A stretch of 7,094 nucleotides of DNA, taken from contig JAZQSV010000059.1 in assembly GCA_045630265.1 (NCBI GenBank), positions 1 through 7,094 of the forward strand. Reading direction: 5' to 3'. The position numbers and the translations under genes were made by a program. The stretch comes from UMGS1279 sp045630265. GTDB lineage: Bacteria > Bacillota > Clostridia > Oscillospirales > Acutalibacteraceae. How positions within the stretch are numbered: the stretch's first letter is position 1; each line of letters begins with the position of its first letter. Shown in pieces: positions 1 to 6,754 of this stretch. The notes below the pieces were generated by a model, which worked only from the letters and a program-made list of their open reading frames with translations, was not told the DNA's origin and ran no database searches.

Positions 1-99
1 ACAGTTAAATCTTCCCACTGTTTTGCACGAAGATATTGGTCTGTTGATTTTCTGTATGCTTCTGCTTGGTCGAAATTAACCTTAAAACTGAAGTACAGA
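1..99. other. Left flank downstream of ppdK, no assignable gene
   Basis: This stretch follows the ppdK stop codon. I see no hairpin plus T-run that could terminate ppdK. On the minus strand one frame stays open from an ATG at 113-111, overlapping the ppdK end by 14 nt, through the window edge. It reads roughly MGRTNLYFSFKVNF and continues with charged, helix-like residues. It has no convincing ribosome binding site and 38 open codons can occur by chance. It could be the start of a coupled downstream gene or noise. I recognise no family. Confidence 0.3.
76..90 (-). repeat. Left copy of inverted repeat flanking ppdK
   Basis: The reverse complement of this segment, CAGTTTTAAGGTTAA, is identical to positions 2942-2956. 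With one mismatch the match extends to 19 nt (72-90 against 2942-2960). The two copies are in inverted orientation and bracket the whole ppdK gene with its promoter. Function unknown. Chance is possible because the sequence is AT-rich. Confidence 0.4.
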
Positions 100-2733
100 T
101 TAGTCCTCCCCATATTTGATAGCAGCCTGAGCTGCTGCGAGGCGAGCGATCGGAACACGGAATGGTGAGCAAGATACGTAGTTAAGACCAATCTTGTGGC
201 AGAATTCTACAGAAACAGGGTCGCCGCCGTGTTCGCCGCAGATACCATAGTGGAGGTCCTTACCACTTGCTTTACCCTTAGCAACTGCCATTTCCATAAG
301 AGCACCAACGCCGTTCTGGTCAAGCTTTGCAAACGGGTCGTTCTCATAAATTTTGCTGTCATAGTATGCGGAAAGGAACTTACCAGCGTCATCACGGCTG
401 AAGCCAAATGTCATCTGAGTAAGGTCGTTTGTACCGAAGCAGAAGAATTCAGCCTCTGTTGCGATTTCGTCAGCGGTGAGACATGCTCTGGGGATTTCCA
501 TCATTGTACCAACTTCGTACTTAAGCTCTACGCCTGCAGCTGCAATTTCAGCATCAGCAGTAGCAACAACTACGTCTTTAACGAACTTCATCTCTTTAAC
601 TTCGCCGGTAAGAGGAATCATAATCTCGGGAACGAGGTTCCAATCGGGATGAGCCTTCTTAACGTTCAAAGCTGCGCGGATAACAGCAGTTGTCTGCATC
701 TTTGCAATTTCAGGGTAGGTAACTGCCAAACGGCAACCACGGTGACCCATCATGGGGTTGAACTCATGGAGAGAAGTGATGATGTTTTTGATATCCTGAA
801 CAGTTTTGCCTTGTGCGTCTGCCAAAGCTTTGATGTCAGCCTCTTCAGTAGGAACGAACTCGTGGAGGGGGGGATCAAGGAAGCGGGTACAAACGGGGTT
901 GCCTTCAAGAGCTTCGTAAAGTTTTTCAAAGTCGCCCTGCTGATAAGGAAGAATCTTAGCAAGAGCAGCTTCTCTGCCTTCTACTGTATCAGAACAAATC
1001 ATCTCGCGGAATGCAGCGATTCTTTCTGCCTCGAAGAACATATGCTCAGTACGGCAAAGACCGATACCCTCTGCGCCAAGCTCACGAGCTTTTTTAGCGT
1101 CGGTAGGTGTGTCAGCATTGGTACGAACCTTAAGGGTTCTGTACTTATCTGCCCAATCCATAATTCTGCCGAACTCACCAGCGATTTCAGCATCAACGGT
1201 AGGAATGATACCATCATAGATGTTACCTGTAGAACCGTCGATAGAAATGTAGTCGCCCTCGTTATAGGTTTTGCCTGCAAGGGTGAACTTCTTATTAGCT
1301 TCGTCCATAATGATATCGCCGCAACCGGAAACGCAGCAGGTACCCATACCACGAGCAACAACGGCTGCGTGAGAGGTCATACCGCCACGAACGGTGAGGA
1401 TACCCTGAGAAGCTTTCATACCTGTAATATCTTCAGGGGAGGTTTCCAAACGAACAAGAACAACCTTCTCGCCTCTTGCGTTCCATGCCTCTGCGTCTTC
1501 AGCTGTAAATACAACCTTACCACAAGCAGCACCGGGAGATGCGCCAAGACCCTTACCTGCAGGAGTAGCAGCCTTAAGTGCCTTAGTACCGAACTGAGGA
1601 TGGAGAAGTGTATCAAGGTTACGGGGGTCAATCATAGCAACTGCTTGCTTTTCATCAATCATACCCTCGTCAACAAGGTCGCAAGCGATTTTGAGAGCTG
1701 CCTTAGCGGTTCTCTTACCGTTACGGGTCTGAAGCATAAAGAGCTTACCGTGCTCAACGGTAAATTCCATATCCTGCATATCCCTATAGTGGTCTTCCAA
1801 GGTAGCGCAAACTTCGTTGAACTGTTTGAATGCCTCGGGGAATTTGTTAGCCATTTCAGCAATAGGCATGGGAGTACGAACACCTGCAACAACGTCCTCG
1901 CCCTGTGCGTTGGTAAGGAACTCACCCATAAGACCCTTATCACCTGTAGCGGGGTCACGAGTAAATGCAACACCGGTACCACAGTCATCACCCATGTTAC
2001 CGAAAGCCATCATCTGAACGTTAACAGCGGTACCCCAAGAATAAGGAATATCGTTGTCACGACGGTAAACGTTTGCGCGGGGGTTATCCCAAGAACGGAA
2101 AACTGCCTCAACAGCGCCCATAAGCTGTTCTTTAGGATCACTGGGGAAGTCTTTGCCGATTTTGCTCTTATACTCAGCTTTAAACTGGTTAGCAAGCTCT
2201 TTAAGGTCGTCAGCAGTAAGCTCAACGTCCAAAGAAACGCCCTTTTCTTCCTTCATTTTGTCGATAAGCTCTTCAAAGTACTTCTTACCAACTTCCATAA
2301 CAACGTCAGAATACATCTGAATGAAACGACGGTAGCAGTCATAAGCCCAACGAGCGTTGCCGGACTGAGCAGCCATAACCTCTACAACCTCTTCGTTTAG
2401 ACCGAGGTTCAAAATAGTATCCATCATACCGGGCATGGAAGCACGAGCACCGGAACGAACCGAAACGAGAAGAGGATTGGTCTTATCACCAAATTTCTTA
2501 CCGGTGATACCTTCCATCTTATCGATGTACTCCATAATCTCTTTCTGAATGTCTTCGTTGATTTTGCGGCCGTCTTCATAATACTGAGTACAAGCCTCTG
2601 TGGTAACGGTGAAGCCCTGAGGAACAGGAAGACCGATTTTGGTCATCTCTGCAAGGTTAGCACCTTTACCGCCCAAAAGTTCGCGCATGGAAGCGTCGCC
2701 TTCTGAGAAAAGATAAACAAACTTTTTGCTCAT
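100..2733 (-). CDS. ppdK: Pyruvate, phosphate dikinase
   Basis: Cytoplasmic enzyme that reversibly interconverts PEP, AMP and PPi with pyruvate, ATP and Pi. In fermenting anaerobes it often works in glycolysis in the ATP-forming direction. The 877-residue length is close to the 874 of the Clostridium symbiosum enzyme. The N-terminal ATP-grasp domain shows GGKGANL at 21-27 (K23) and the VRSGARASMPG loop at 92-102 (R93). The swivelling phosphohistidine domain has GGMTSHAAVVARG with His455, the same number as the catalytic His of the C. symbiosum protein. The C-terminal PEP/pyruvate barrel has CRTEHMF, GTNDLTQ and CGEHGGDP with the general-acid Cys832. All catalytic elements are present. The ATG at 2733 is preceded by AGGAGG 9 nt upstream. 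The gene is monocistronic as far as can be seen and divergent from tex. Its codon use looks more biased than that of the neighbours, fitting high expression. Confidence 0.98.
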   Translation of the reverse strand: MSKKFVYLFSEGDASMRELLGGKGANLAEMTKIGLPVPQGFTVTTEACTQYYEDGRKINEDIQKEIMEYIDKMEGITGKKFGDKTNPLLVSVRSGARASMPGMMDTILNLGLNEEVVEVMAAQSGNARWAYDCYRRFIQMYSDVVMEVGKKYFEELIDKMKEEKGVSLDVELTADDLKELANQFKAEYKSKIGKDFPSDPKEQLMGAVEAVFRSWDNPRANVYRRDNDIPYSWGTAVNVQMMAFGNMGDDCGTGVAFTRDPATGDKGLMGEFLTNAQGEDVVAGVRTPMPIAEMANKFPEAFKQFNEVCATLEDHYRDMQDMEFTVEHGKLFMLQTRNGKRTAKAALKIACDLVDEGMIDEKQAVAMIDPRNLDTLLHPQFGTKALKAATPAGKGLGASPGAACGKVVFTAEDAEAWNARGEKVVLVRLETSPEDITGMKASQGILTVRGGMTSHAAVVARGMGTCCVSGCGDIIMDEANKKFTLAGKTYNEGDYISIDGSTGNIYDGIIPTVDAEIAGEFGRIMDWADKYRTLKVRTNADTPTDAKKARELGAEGIGLCRTEHMFFEAERIAAFREMICSDTVEGREAALAKILPYQQGDFEKLYEALEGNPVCTRFLDPPLHEFVPTEEADIKALADAQGKTVQDIKNIITSLHEFNPMMGHRGCRLAVTYPEIAKMQTTAVIRAALNVKKAHPDWNLVPEIMIPLTGEVKEMKFVKDVVVATADAEIAAAGVELKYEVGTMMEIPRACLTADEIATEAEFFCFGTNDLTQMTFGFSRDDAGKFLSAYYDSKIYENDPFAKLDQNGVGALMEMAVAKGKASGKDLHYGICGEHGGDPVSVEFCHKIGLNYVSCSPFRVPIARLAAAQAAIKYGED

Positions 2734-2742
2734 TAGAAAAAA

Positions 2743-2748
2743 CCTCCT
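2743..2748 (-). promoter_or_regulatory. ppdK ribosome binding site
   Basis: On the minus strand this reads AGGAGG, nine nucleotides before the ATG at 2733-2731. It is a full Shine-Dalgarno and supports that start. Confidence 0.9.
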
Positions 2749-2771
2749 AAATTTTTTACATTCTTAAAACG

Positions 2772-2796
2772 TGAGCTCCGCCAAAGGGCGCACTCA
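2772..2796 (-). promoter_or_regulatory. GC-rich hairpin in the ppdK leader
   Basis: In the ppdK mRNA direction TGAG (2796-2793) pairs with CTCA (2775-2772), and CGCC (2790-2787) pairs with GGCG (2782-2779). A short internal loop separates the two helices and a CTTT loop closes the top. It stands out because the surrounding leader is very AT-rich. There is no T-run after it, so it is not an intrinsic terminator. It may stabilise the mRNA or be a regulatory leader element. No known riboswitch class is recognised. Confidence 0.4.
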
Positions 2797-2805
2797 TCTA
2801 TGATA

Positions 2806-2822
2806 ACCATAAAATTTATGGT
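2806..2822. promoter_or_regulatory. Palindrome at the expected ppdK transcription start
   Basis: ACCATAAA and TTTATGGT form 8-bp perfect arms around a single central base. Given the -10 box at 2836-2831, transcription should start near 2824, so the palindrome would cover about +2 to +18. That is a classic position for a repressor operator. Alternatively it folds at the very 5' end of the mRNA and protects it. No regulator is encoded in this window, and the motif matches no operator I can name. Confidence 0.4.
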
Positions 2823-2830
2823 AGCAATTT

Positions 2831-2859
2831 ATTATAACAGTTTTAAAAAGATTTTTAAA
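2831..2859 (-). promoter_or_regulatory. Putative sigma-A promoter of ppdK
   Basis: On the minus strand the -10 is a perfect TATAAT (2836-2831). Seventeen bases upstream lies TTTAAA (2859-2854), matching TTGACA at four of six positions. The A/T tracts just upstream, around 2863-2876, resemble an UP element. The implied 5' leader is about 90 nt. Confidence 0.65.
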
Positions 2860-2941
2860 GTGTTTTTTTAAAAAAAGTGGCAATTTTTTGAAATTTATTT
2901 ACTTTGTAACAAAAAAATGGGCAAGAGCGGGTGGTTTTAGG

Positions 2942-2956
2942 CAGTTTTAAGGTTAA
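2942..2956 (+). repeat. Right copy of inverted repeat flanking ppdK
   Basis: CAGTTTTAAGGTTAA is the exact inverted match of positions 76-90, and the match extends to 19 nt with one mismatch. It lies between the ppdK and tex promoters and overlaps neither core promoter. Confidence 0.4.
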
Positions 2957-3020
2957 ATTCACAGTAAGTGGGGCAGTTTTATATTAAAAATATAAAAATA
3001 TTTAAAAAATAAAATGTCGT

Positions 3021-3049
3021 TTGACAAAGGTTTTACGCTTTGGTATACT
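3021..3049 (+). promoter_or_regulatory. Sigma-A promoter of the tex operon
   Basis: TTGACA (3021-3026), a 17-bp spacer and TATACT (3044-3049) give a near-consensus housekeeping promoter. Transcription would start near 3056, giving a leader of about 34 nt. No further promoter is evident before the next two genes, so it probably drives tex, the HAD gene and the activase gene together. Confidence 0.85.
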
Positions 3050-3072
3050 TAAAATAAGTTATCAATCAAATT

Positions 3073-3079
3073 AGGAAGG
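3073..3079 (+). promoter_or_regulatory. tex ribosome binding site
   Basis: AGGAAGG lies ten nucleotides before the ATG at 3090. It is a reasonable Shine-Dalgarno and the only one near that start. Confidence 0.7.
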
Positions 3080-3089
3080 CGCAATTTGA

Positions 3090-5246
3090 ATGCAAAAGAT
3101 TATTGAAACAGTTTCCAAAGAGCTTAATATTCTACCTAAATATGCCGAGAACGTTATAACACTTTTAGACGACGGCAATACGGTACCCTTTATTGCCCGT
3201 TATCGAAAAGAAATGCATGGCACAATGGACGACCAGCTTATAAGAACGCTGGCCGACAGGGTGCAGTATCTTCGTAACCTTGAACAAAGAAAAACAGAGG
3301 TTATTGCCTCTATTGAAGAGCAGGGAAAACTGACAGAAGAGCTTAAAGAGCAAATACTTCTTGGCAAAACCTTAGCCGAGGTTGAGGATTTGTACAGGCC
3401 CTTTAAGCAAAAGCGCCGTACAAGAGCAACGGTTGCAAAGGAAAAGGGCTTGCAGCCCTTAGCGGATATAATTTTTACATCCTCTGATAGCCGCCCGCTC
3501 CCCGAAATAGCGGCAGAATTTATAGATGAGGAAAAGGGCGTGCTTTCGGCCGAGGAGGCACTTGTAGGTGCATCTGATATTATTGCCGAAAATTTATCCG
3601 ACAATGCAGAAATCAGGCGCCTTCTTCGCGAGCTTATCAATAAAAGGGGCTTTCTTTCCTCTAAGGCGGCTACAGAAGAGGACAGTGTTTACAGACTTTA
3701 TTATGACTTTTTGGAGCCAATTTCGAAGCTCCAAAGCCACCGCATTTTGGCCATTAACCGTGGTGAGAAGGAAAAGTTTTTAAAGGTAGGCGTGGAGGTG
3801 CCGAGGGATGAGGCGCTCCGCATACTTTTTGCAAGAGCAAAGAGCGAGAAAAGTGATTTTGACGAGTTTTTAAAAGCGGCCGCAGAGGATAGCTTTGACC
3901 GACTGATTTTTCCTTCGGTTGAAAGGGAAACACGCGCCTCCCTTGCCGATATGGCCGACGAGCAGGCAATTAAAATGTTCGGTGCCAATTTAAAGCCGCT
4001 TTTAATGCAACCCCCCATTAAGGATAGGGTAACCCTTGGCTTTGACCCCGCATACAGAACGGGATGTAAAATTGCGGTTGTGGATGGCACAGGTAAGGTG
4101 CTGGATACGTCGGTGGTATACCCAACTCCTCCCCACAACAAAAAGGAAGAGGCGGCGAGGGTTCTGACCGCACTGATTAAAAAACACGGCGTTACGGCTA
4201 TTGCTATTGGTAACGGTACGGCCTCTAAGGAGTCGGAAATCTTTGTTTCGGAGCTTATAAAAGAGCTGCCAAAGGTTAAATATATGATGGTTAATGAGGC
4301 GGGAGCTTCGGTTTATTCGGCCTCCAAGCTCGGCGCCGAGGAATTTCCCGATTTTGACGTTTCACTTCGCAGCGCAGTATCTATTGCAAGGCGCCTTCAG
4401 GACCCCCTTGCAGAGCTTGTTAAAATTGACCCCAAATCCATTGGTGTTGGTCAGTATCAGCACGATATGCCGCAGGCCCGCCTTAGCGAAACGCTTGACG
4501 GAGTTGTTGAGGACTGTGTTAACGCGGTTGGTGTTGACCTTAATACCGCATCACCGAGCTTGCTTGCAAGGGTTTCAGGACTAAGTGCTACAATATCTAA
4601 AAACATTGTAAACTACCGCGAAGAAAACGGCAGCTTTAAGGACAGAAAAGCGCTGCTTAAGGTGGCAAAGCTAGGCCCCAAGGCCTATGAGCAGTGCGCA
4701 GGATTTTTGCGAATTGCGGGTGGCAAGAATATTTTGGATAATACCGGTGTTCACCCCGAAAGCTACTCTGCTGCCGAAACGCTTTTAAAAACACTTGGCT
4801 ATACCGCCGAAGACGTTAAGTGTGGAAAGCTCTCTGAAATTGAAGAAAAGCTAAATCAGTTCGGCAAGGAAAAAATAGCCGAAGAGTGCGGGGTTGGGGT
4901 TCCCACCGTTACTGATATTGCAAAGGAACTTAAAAAACCCGGTCGAGACCCCAGAGAGGATTTGGCACCGCCAACGCTAAGAAGCGACATTTTAGACATG
5001 GCCGACCTAAAGGACGGAATGGTTTTGGACGGAACTGTAAGAAATGTTATTGATTTTGGCGTTTTTGTGGATATTGGCGTTCATCAGGACGGACTCGTAC
5101 ACATTTCCGAAATATGCAACCGCTTTATAAAGCACCCAAGCGAGGTACTTAAGGTGGGCGATATTGTAAAGGTTATGGTAATAGGCGTAGAACCGGCCAA
5201 AAAGCGCATTTCCCTTAGTATTAAAAGACTTCAAAACGGAAAATAA
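3090..5246 (+). CDS. tex: Tex family S1 RNA-binding transcription accessory protein
   Basis: Conserved cytoplasmic nucleic-acid-binding protein of the Tex/YhgF family, linked in other bacteria to transcription and RNA metabolism; the exact role here is unknown. The 718 residues suit Gram-positive members. Order of domains: helical Tex N-terminal region (about 1-300) with FIARYRKE and EDLYRPFKQKRRTRA; a YqgF/RNase H-like domain from about 314 with LGFDPAYRTGCKIAVVD (D319); the GVGQYQHDM stretch; helix-hairpin-helix segments at about 481-560 with GVDLNTASPSLLARVSGLS; and a C-terminal S1 domain (about 643-714) with GTVRNVIDFGVFVDIG and DGLVHIS. The ATG follows a good ribosome binding site and promoter. 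The HAD gene starts 20 nt after the stop, indicating an operon. The gene appears intact, with a TAA stop. Confidence 0.96.
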   Translation: MQKIIETVSKELNILPKYAENVITLLDDGNTVPFIARYRKEMHGTMDDQLIRTLADRVQYLRNLEQRKTEVIASIEEQGKLTEELKEQILLGKTLAEVEDLYRPFKQKRRTRATVAKEKGLQPLADIIFTSSDSRPLPEIAAEFIDEEKGVLSAEEALVGASDIIAENLSDNAEIRRLLRELINKRGFLSSKAATEEDSVYRLYYDFLEPISKLQSHRILAINRGEKEKFLKVGVEVPRDEALRILFARAKSEKSDFDEFLKAAAEDSFDRLIFPSVERETRASLADMADEQAIKMFGANLKPLLMQPPIKDRVTLGFDPAYRTGCKIAVVDGTGKVLDTSVVYPTPPHNKKEEAARVLTALIKKHGVTAIAIGNGTASKESEIFVSELIKELPKVKYMMVNEAGASVYSASKLGAEEFPDFDVSLRSAVSIARRLQDPLAELVKIDPKSIGVGQYQHDMPQARLSETLDGVVEDCVNAVGVDLNTASPSLLARVSGLSATISKNIVNYREENGSFKDRKALLKVAKLGPKAYEQCAGFLRIAGGKNILDNTGVHPESYSAAETLLKTLGYTAEDVKCGKLSEIEEKLNQFGKEKIAEECGVGVPTVTDIAKELKKPGRDPREDLAPPTLRSDILDMADLKDGMVLDGTVRNVIDFGVFVDIGVHQDGLVHISEICNRFIKHPSEVLKVGDIVKVMVIGVEPAKKRISLSIKRLQNGK

Positions 5247-5256
5247 CACAAAAAAC

Positions 5257-5263
5257 AGGTGAT
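5257..5263 (+). promoter_or_regulatory. Ribosome binding site selecting the TTG start of the HAD gene
   Basis: AGGTGAT lies just after the tex stop. Its AGGTG core ends five nucleotides before the TTG at 5267 but 14 before the in-frame ATG at 5276, so spacing favours TTG. If the ATG were used, the protein would lose only three residues. Confidence 0.6.
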
Positions 5264-5266
5264 ACT

Positions 5267-5986
5267 TTGTTTAATATGATAATTTCTGACCTTGACGGCA
5301 CCTTGTTTACGGCCCCGTCGAGGGAGCTTTCAAAAAGCTTTATAACAAAAGTGAGACAGCTTACCGACTGCGGAAAGATTTTTGCCGTTAGTAGCGGCAG
5401 GACTTATAAGGATTTAAAGGTGCTTTTAAAGCCCATAGAAAACAGAGTGGTATTTATATGTAACGATGGCGCCGAAATAATGTACAAAAACTGCCTTATA
5501 TATAAAAATACGATTGAAAGAGCGGCCTTTACTGTCCTTGCGGGAGAGCTTTTGAATGCAGCGTGCGACGTTTTTGCGGTAACAAGGGAGAAAAATCAAA
5601 GGGTAACAAATGAATATCTTTTAGAAAAGGGAAACCTTGGCGCCGACGTATTTAAAATTGTTGCGGCTTTTAGCAGCACCACCGCCGCCGAACAAAAAAG
5701 GCGGCTAAAAGTTTTATCACAAAACCTTGGTTTAAGGGTAAGTTTTGAGGACGAAAGCTATATAGAATTTGTAAATAAAACGGCTGATAAGGGCGCTGCG
5801 GCAAAATACCTTAAAGAAAAGTTCGGTGTAAAGAGCGGCGTGGTTGCTATTGGCGACGGCGAAAATGACCTGCCAATGTTTAAAGAAGCCAATAAGGTAT
5901 ATATAGTTAAAGGTAAAGCAAACATTTATTTTGAGGGCGCGAAGCAAATAGCAAACGCGCAAGAATTTATTATAGAAAATCTTTAA
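5267..5986 (+). CDS. Cof-type HAD family hydrolase
   Basis: Predicted Mg2+-dependent phosphatase of the haloacid dehalogenase superfamily, Cof/subclass IIB type; these usually act on sugar phosphates, nucleotides or cofactors, and the substrate cannot be read from sequence. At 239 residues it is slightly short for the 260-280 typical of the group. Motif I is DLDGT at 8-12 (nucleophile D8, acid/base D10). Motif II is SSGR at 42-45. The motif III lysine is probably K175 in ADKGAAAKYL. Motif IV is GDGENDLPMF with D197 and D201. All catalytic residues are present. There is no signal peptide or membrane segment. It lies 20 nt after tex and 21 nt before the activase gene, so it is probably co-transcribed; the linkage does not imply a shared pathway. 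The start is TTG. Confidence 0.9.
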   Translation: MFNMIISDLDGTLFTAPSRELSKSFITKVRQLTDCGKIFAVSSGRTYKDLKVLLKPIENRVVFICNDGAEIMYKNCLIYKNTIERAAFTVLAGELLNAACDVFAVTREKNQRVTNEYLLEKGNLGADVFKIVAAFSSTTAAEQKRRLKVLSQNLGLRVSFEDESYIEFVNKTADKGAAAKYLKEKFGVKSGVVAIGDGENDLPMFKEANKVYIVKGKANIYFEGAKQIANAQEFIIENL

Positions 5987-5991
5987 TTTAT

Positions 5992-5999
5992 AAAGGAGG
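5992..5999 (+). promoter_or_regulatory. Strong ribosome binding site of the activase gene
   Basis: AAAGGAGG sits eight nucleotides before the ATG at 6008. It is the strongest ribosome binding site of the tex operon and fixes the start upstream of the in-frame UGA. The alternative TTG start at 6122, downstream of the UGA, has no comparable site. Confidence 0.9.
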
Positions 6000-6007
6000 C
6001 GGATAAT

Positions 6008-6694
6008 ATGAAAATTTCGGGACTGCAAAAATTAACCCTTTTGGACTACCCCGAAAAAACGGCCTGTACGGTTTTTACGGCGGGTTGTAATTTCCGCTGA
6101 CCTTTTTGCCACAATGCCTCCTTGGTTACGCATATACAAAATAAAGGTTCAATAACTGAAGAGGAGTTTTTTGCTTTTCTTAAAAAGCGGCAGGGAATGT
6201 TAGACGGAGTTTGTATAACGGGCGGCGAACCAACCCTACAACCCGATTTAGAGGAATTTATTAAGAAGGTAAAAGAGTTCGGTTTTTTGGTTAAGCTTGA
6301 TACAAACGGCTACAAACCCGACCTATTGGAACGCCTTATAGATAGCGGGCTTTTAGACTACGTTGCTATGGATATTAAAAATTCGGGGGAAAGCTACGGC
6401 AAAACGGTAGGATGTAAGGATTTTGATATTACCCCAATTCTTGATTCTGTGGAAATCTTAAAAAATGGTAAGGTTCCTTTTGAATTTCGTACCACACTGG
6501 TAAAAGAGCTTCACACAGAAAGTGATATTTTAAAAATAGCAGAGTGGTTAAAGGGCGATTCAAAATATTTTCTTCAAAATTTTAAGGATTCGGGAGATAT
6601 TATAGAGGAAGGCTTTACGGCTTTTAGCGAAGAAGAGCTGAAAAAATTAAAAATAATACTCCAAGGTATGGTGCCAAACACCAAAATTAGGTAA
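6008..6694 (+). CDS. nrdG: NrdG2-type radical SAM activase, probable selenoprotein (UGA at codon 31)
   Basis: Anaerobic ribonucleoside-triphosphate reductase activating protein: a [4Fe-4S] radical SAM enzyme that abstracts hydrogen from a glycine of NrdD. The 228-codon frame begins MKISGLQKLTLLDYPEK, typical of this family. The cluster motif CX3CX2C is read as C27-N-F-R-UGA31-P-F-C34-H-N, so the UGA (6098-6100) replaces the middle cysteine. The rest is intact: GGEP at 72-75 (SAM binding), KLDTNG at 96-101, YVAMDIK at 118-124, TAA stop. Length is normal for the family. The ATG has a strong ribosome binding site, 21 nt after the HAD gene. Selenocysteine is the best reading, because the position is an invariant Cys and no other lesion is present. 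A TGC-to-TGA nonsense mutation or sequencing error remains possible. Starting at 6122 would lose the first cluster ligands. nrdD follows downstream, supporting the assignment. Confidence 0.85.
6101..6147 (+). promoter_or_regulatory. Candidate SECIS-like stem-loop after the UGA
   Basis: A long imperfect hairpin can be drawn directly 3' of the UGA. CCU (6101-6103) pairs with AGG (6145-6147), UUUUG (6104-6108) with CAAAA (6137-6141), and AUGC (6114-6117) with GCAU (6130-6133). The 12-nt apical loop, 6118-6129, starts 17 nt after the UGA and contains UUGG. Location and size suit a bacterial SECIS. Against it, the helices are short and AU-rich and the loop lacks the usual G in its first two positions. 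An alternative GCC/GGU apical pairing also exists. The fold was done by eye. Confidence 0.3.
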
Positions 6695-6697
6695 AAA

Positions 6698-6713
6698 ACA
6701 CAAAATATTGTGC
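6698..6713. promoter_or_regulatory. NrdR box 1 upstream of nrdD
   Basis: ACACAAAATATTGTGC matches the known 16-bp NrdR consensus acaCwAtATaTwGtgt at 14 of 16 positions by eye. It starts 32 bp before the second box, the spacing usual for paired NrdR boxes. It lies in the 5' arm of the terminator hairpin. Confidence 0.7.
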
Positions 6714-6729
6714 TAAGGTCAAAAAAATT

Positions 6730-6745
6730 AGCCAATATTTTGTGT
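6730..6745. promoter_or_regulatory. NrdR box 2 (weaker) upstream of the nrdD promoter
   Basis: AGCCAATATTTTGTGT matches the NrdR consensus at about 13 of 16 positions. It starts 32 bp after box 1 and ends nine bases before the nrdD -35 element. Part of its match follows from its being the inverted arm of the same hairpin. Confidence 0.5.
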
Positions 6746-6754
6746 TTTTTAGTC

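Larger units (their letters stand above)
2734..3089. other. Divergent intergenic region between ppdK and tex
   Basis: These 356 bp carry the ppdK leader and promoter on one side and the tex promoter on the other. The middle, about 2880-3020, is AT-rich, with homopolymer runs and one copy of the inverted repeat that flanks ppdK. I see no protein-coding frame of useful length, no tRNA and no recognisable structured RNA there. A seven-codon ATG frame at about 2917 has no ribosome binding site. Confidence 0.7.
6693..6750 (+). terminator. Intrinsic terminator of the tex operon
   Basis: The arms 6693-6710 and 6733-6750 are an exact 18-nt inverted repeat. Inside, GCTAA (6712-6716) pairs with TTAGC (6728-6732), leaving one bulged T at 6711 and an 11-nt loop. 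The stem thus has 23 base pairs and the 3' arm ends in six Ts. It overlaps the last bases of the activase stop codon. The stem is AU-rich, so termination strength is uncertain. Two NrdR-like boxes lie within it. Confidence 0.75.

Noticed and set aside
196..2400. A 734-codon open frame on the plus strand, antisense to ppdK
   Set aside because: It lies wholly inside ppdK, which has every catalytic motif. The antisense product is Cys/Ser/His/Asn-rich with no recognisable domain. Long antisense frames arise when a biased gene avoids codons whose complements are stops.
2863..2876. T7A7 palindrome as a terminator
   Set aside because: It is a loop-less A/T tract with no upstream gene to terminate on either strand. 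It fits better as an A/T-rich upstream element of the ppdK promoter.
6098..6100. UGA reassigned genome-wide to Trp or Gly
   Set aside because: Trp is encoded by TGG in ppdK and in the activase gene itself. More than 1,900 other in-frame codons in the window show no UGA, and the position requires Cys rather than Trp or Gly.
6122..6694. Activase gene starting at TTG 6122, as a 190-residue protein
   Set aside because: There is no ribosome binding site before it, and the product would lack the radical SAM cysteine motif. The strong ribosome binding site and family-typical N-terminus lie upstream, in the same frame, before the UGA.
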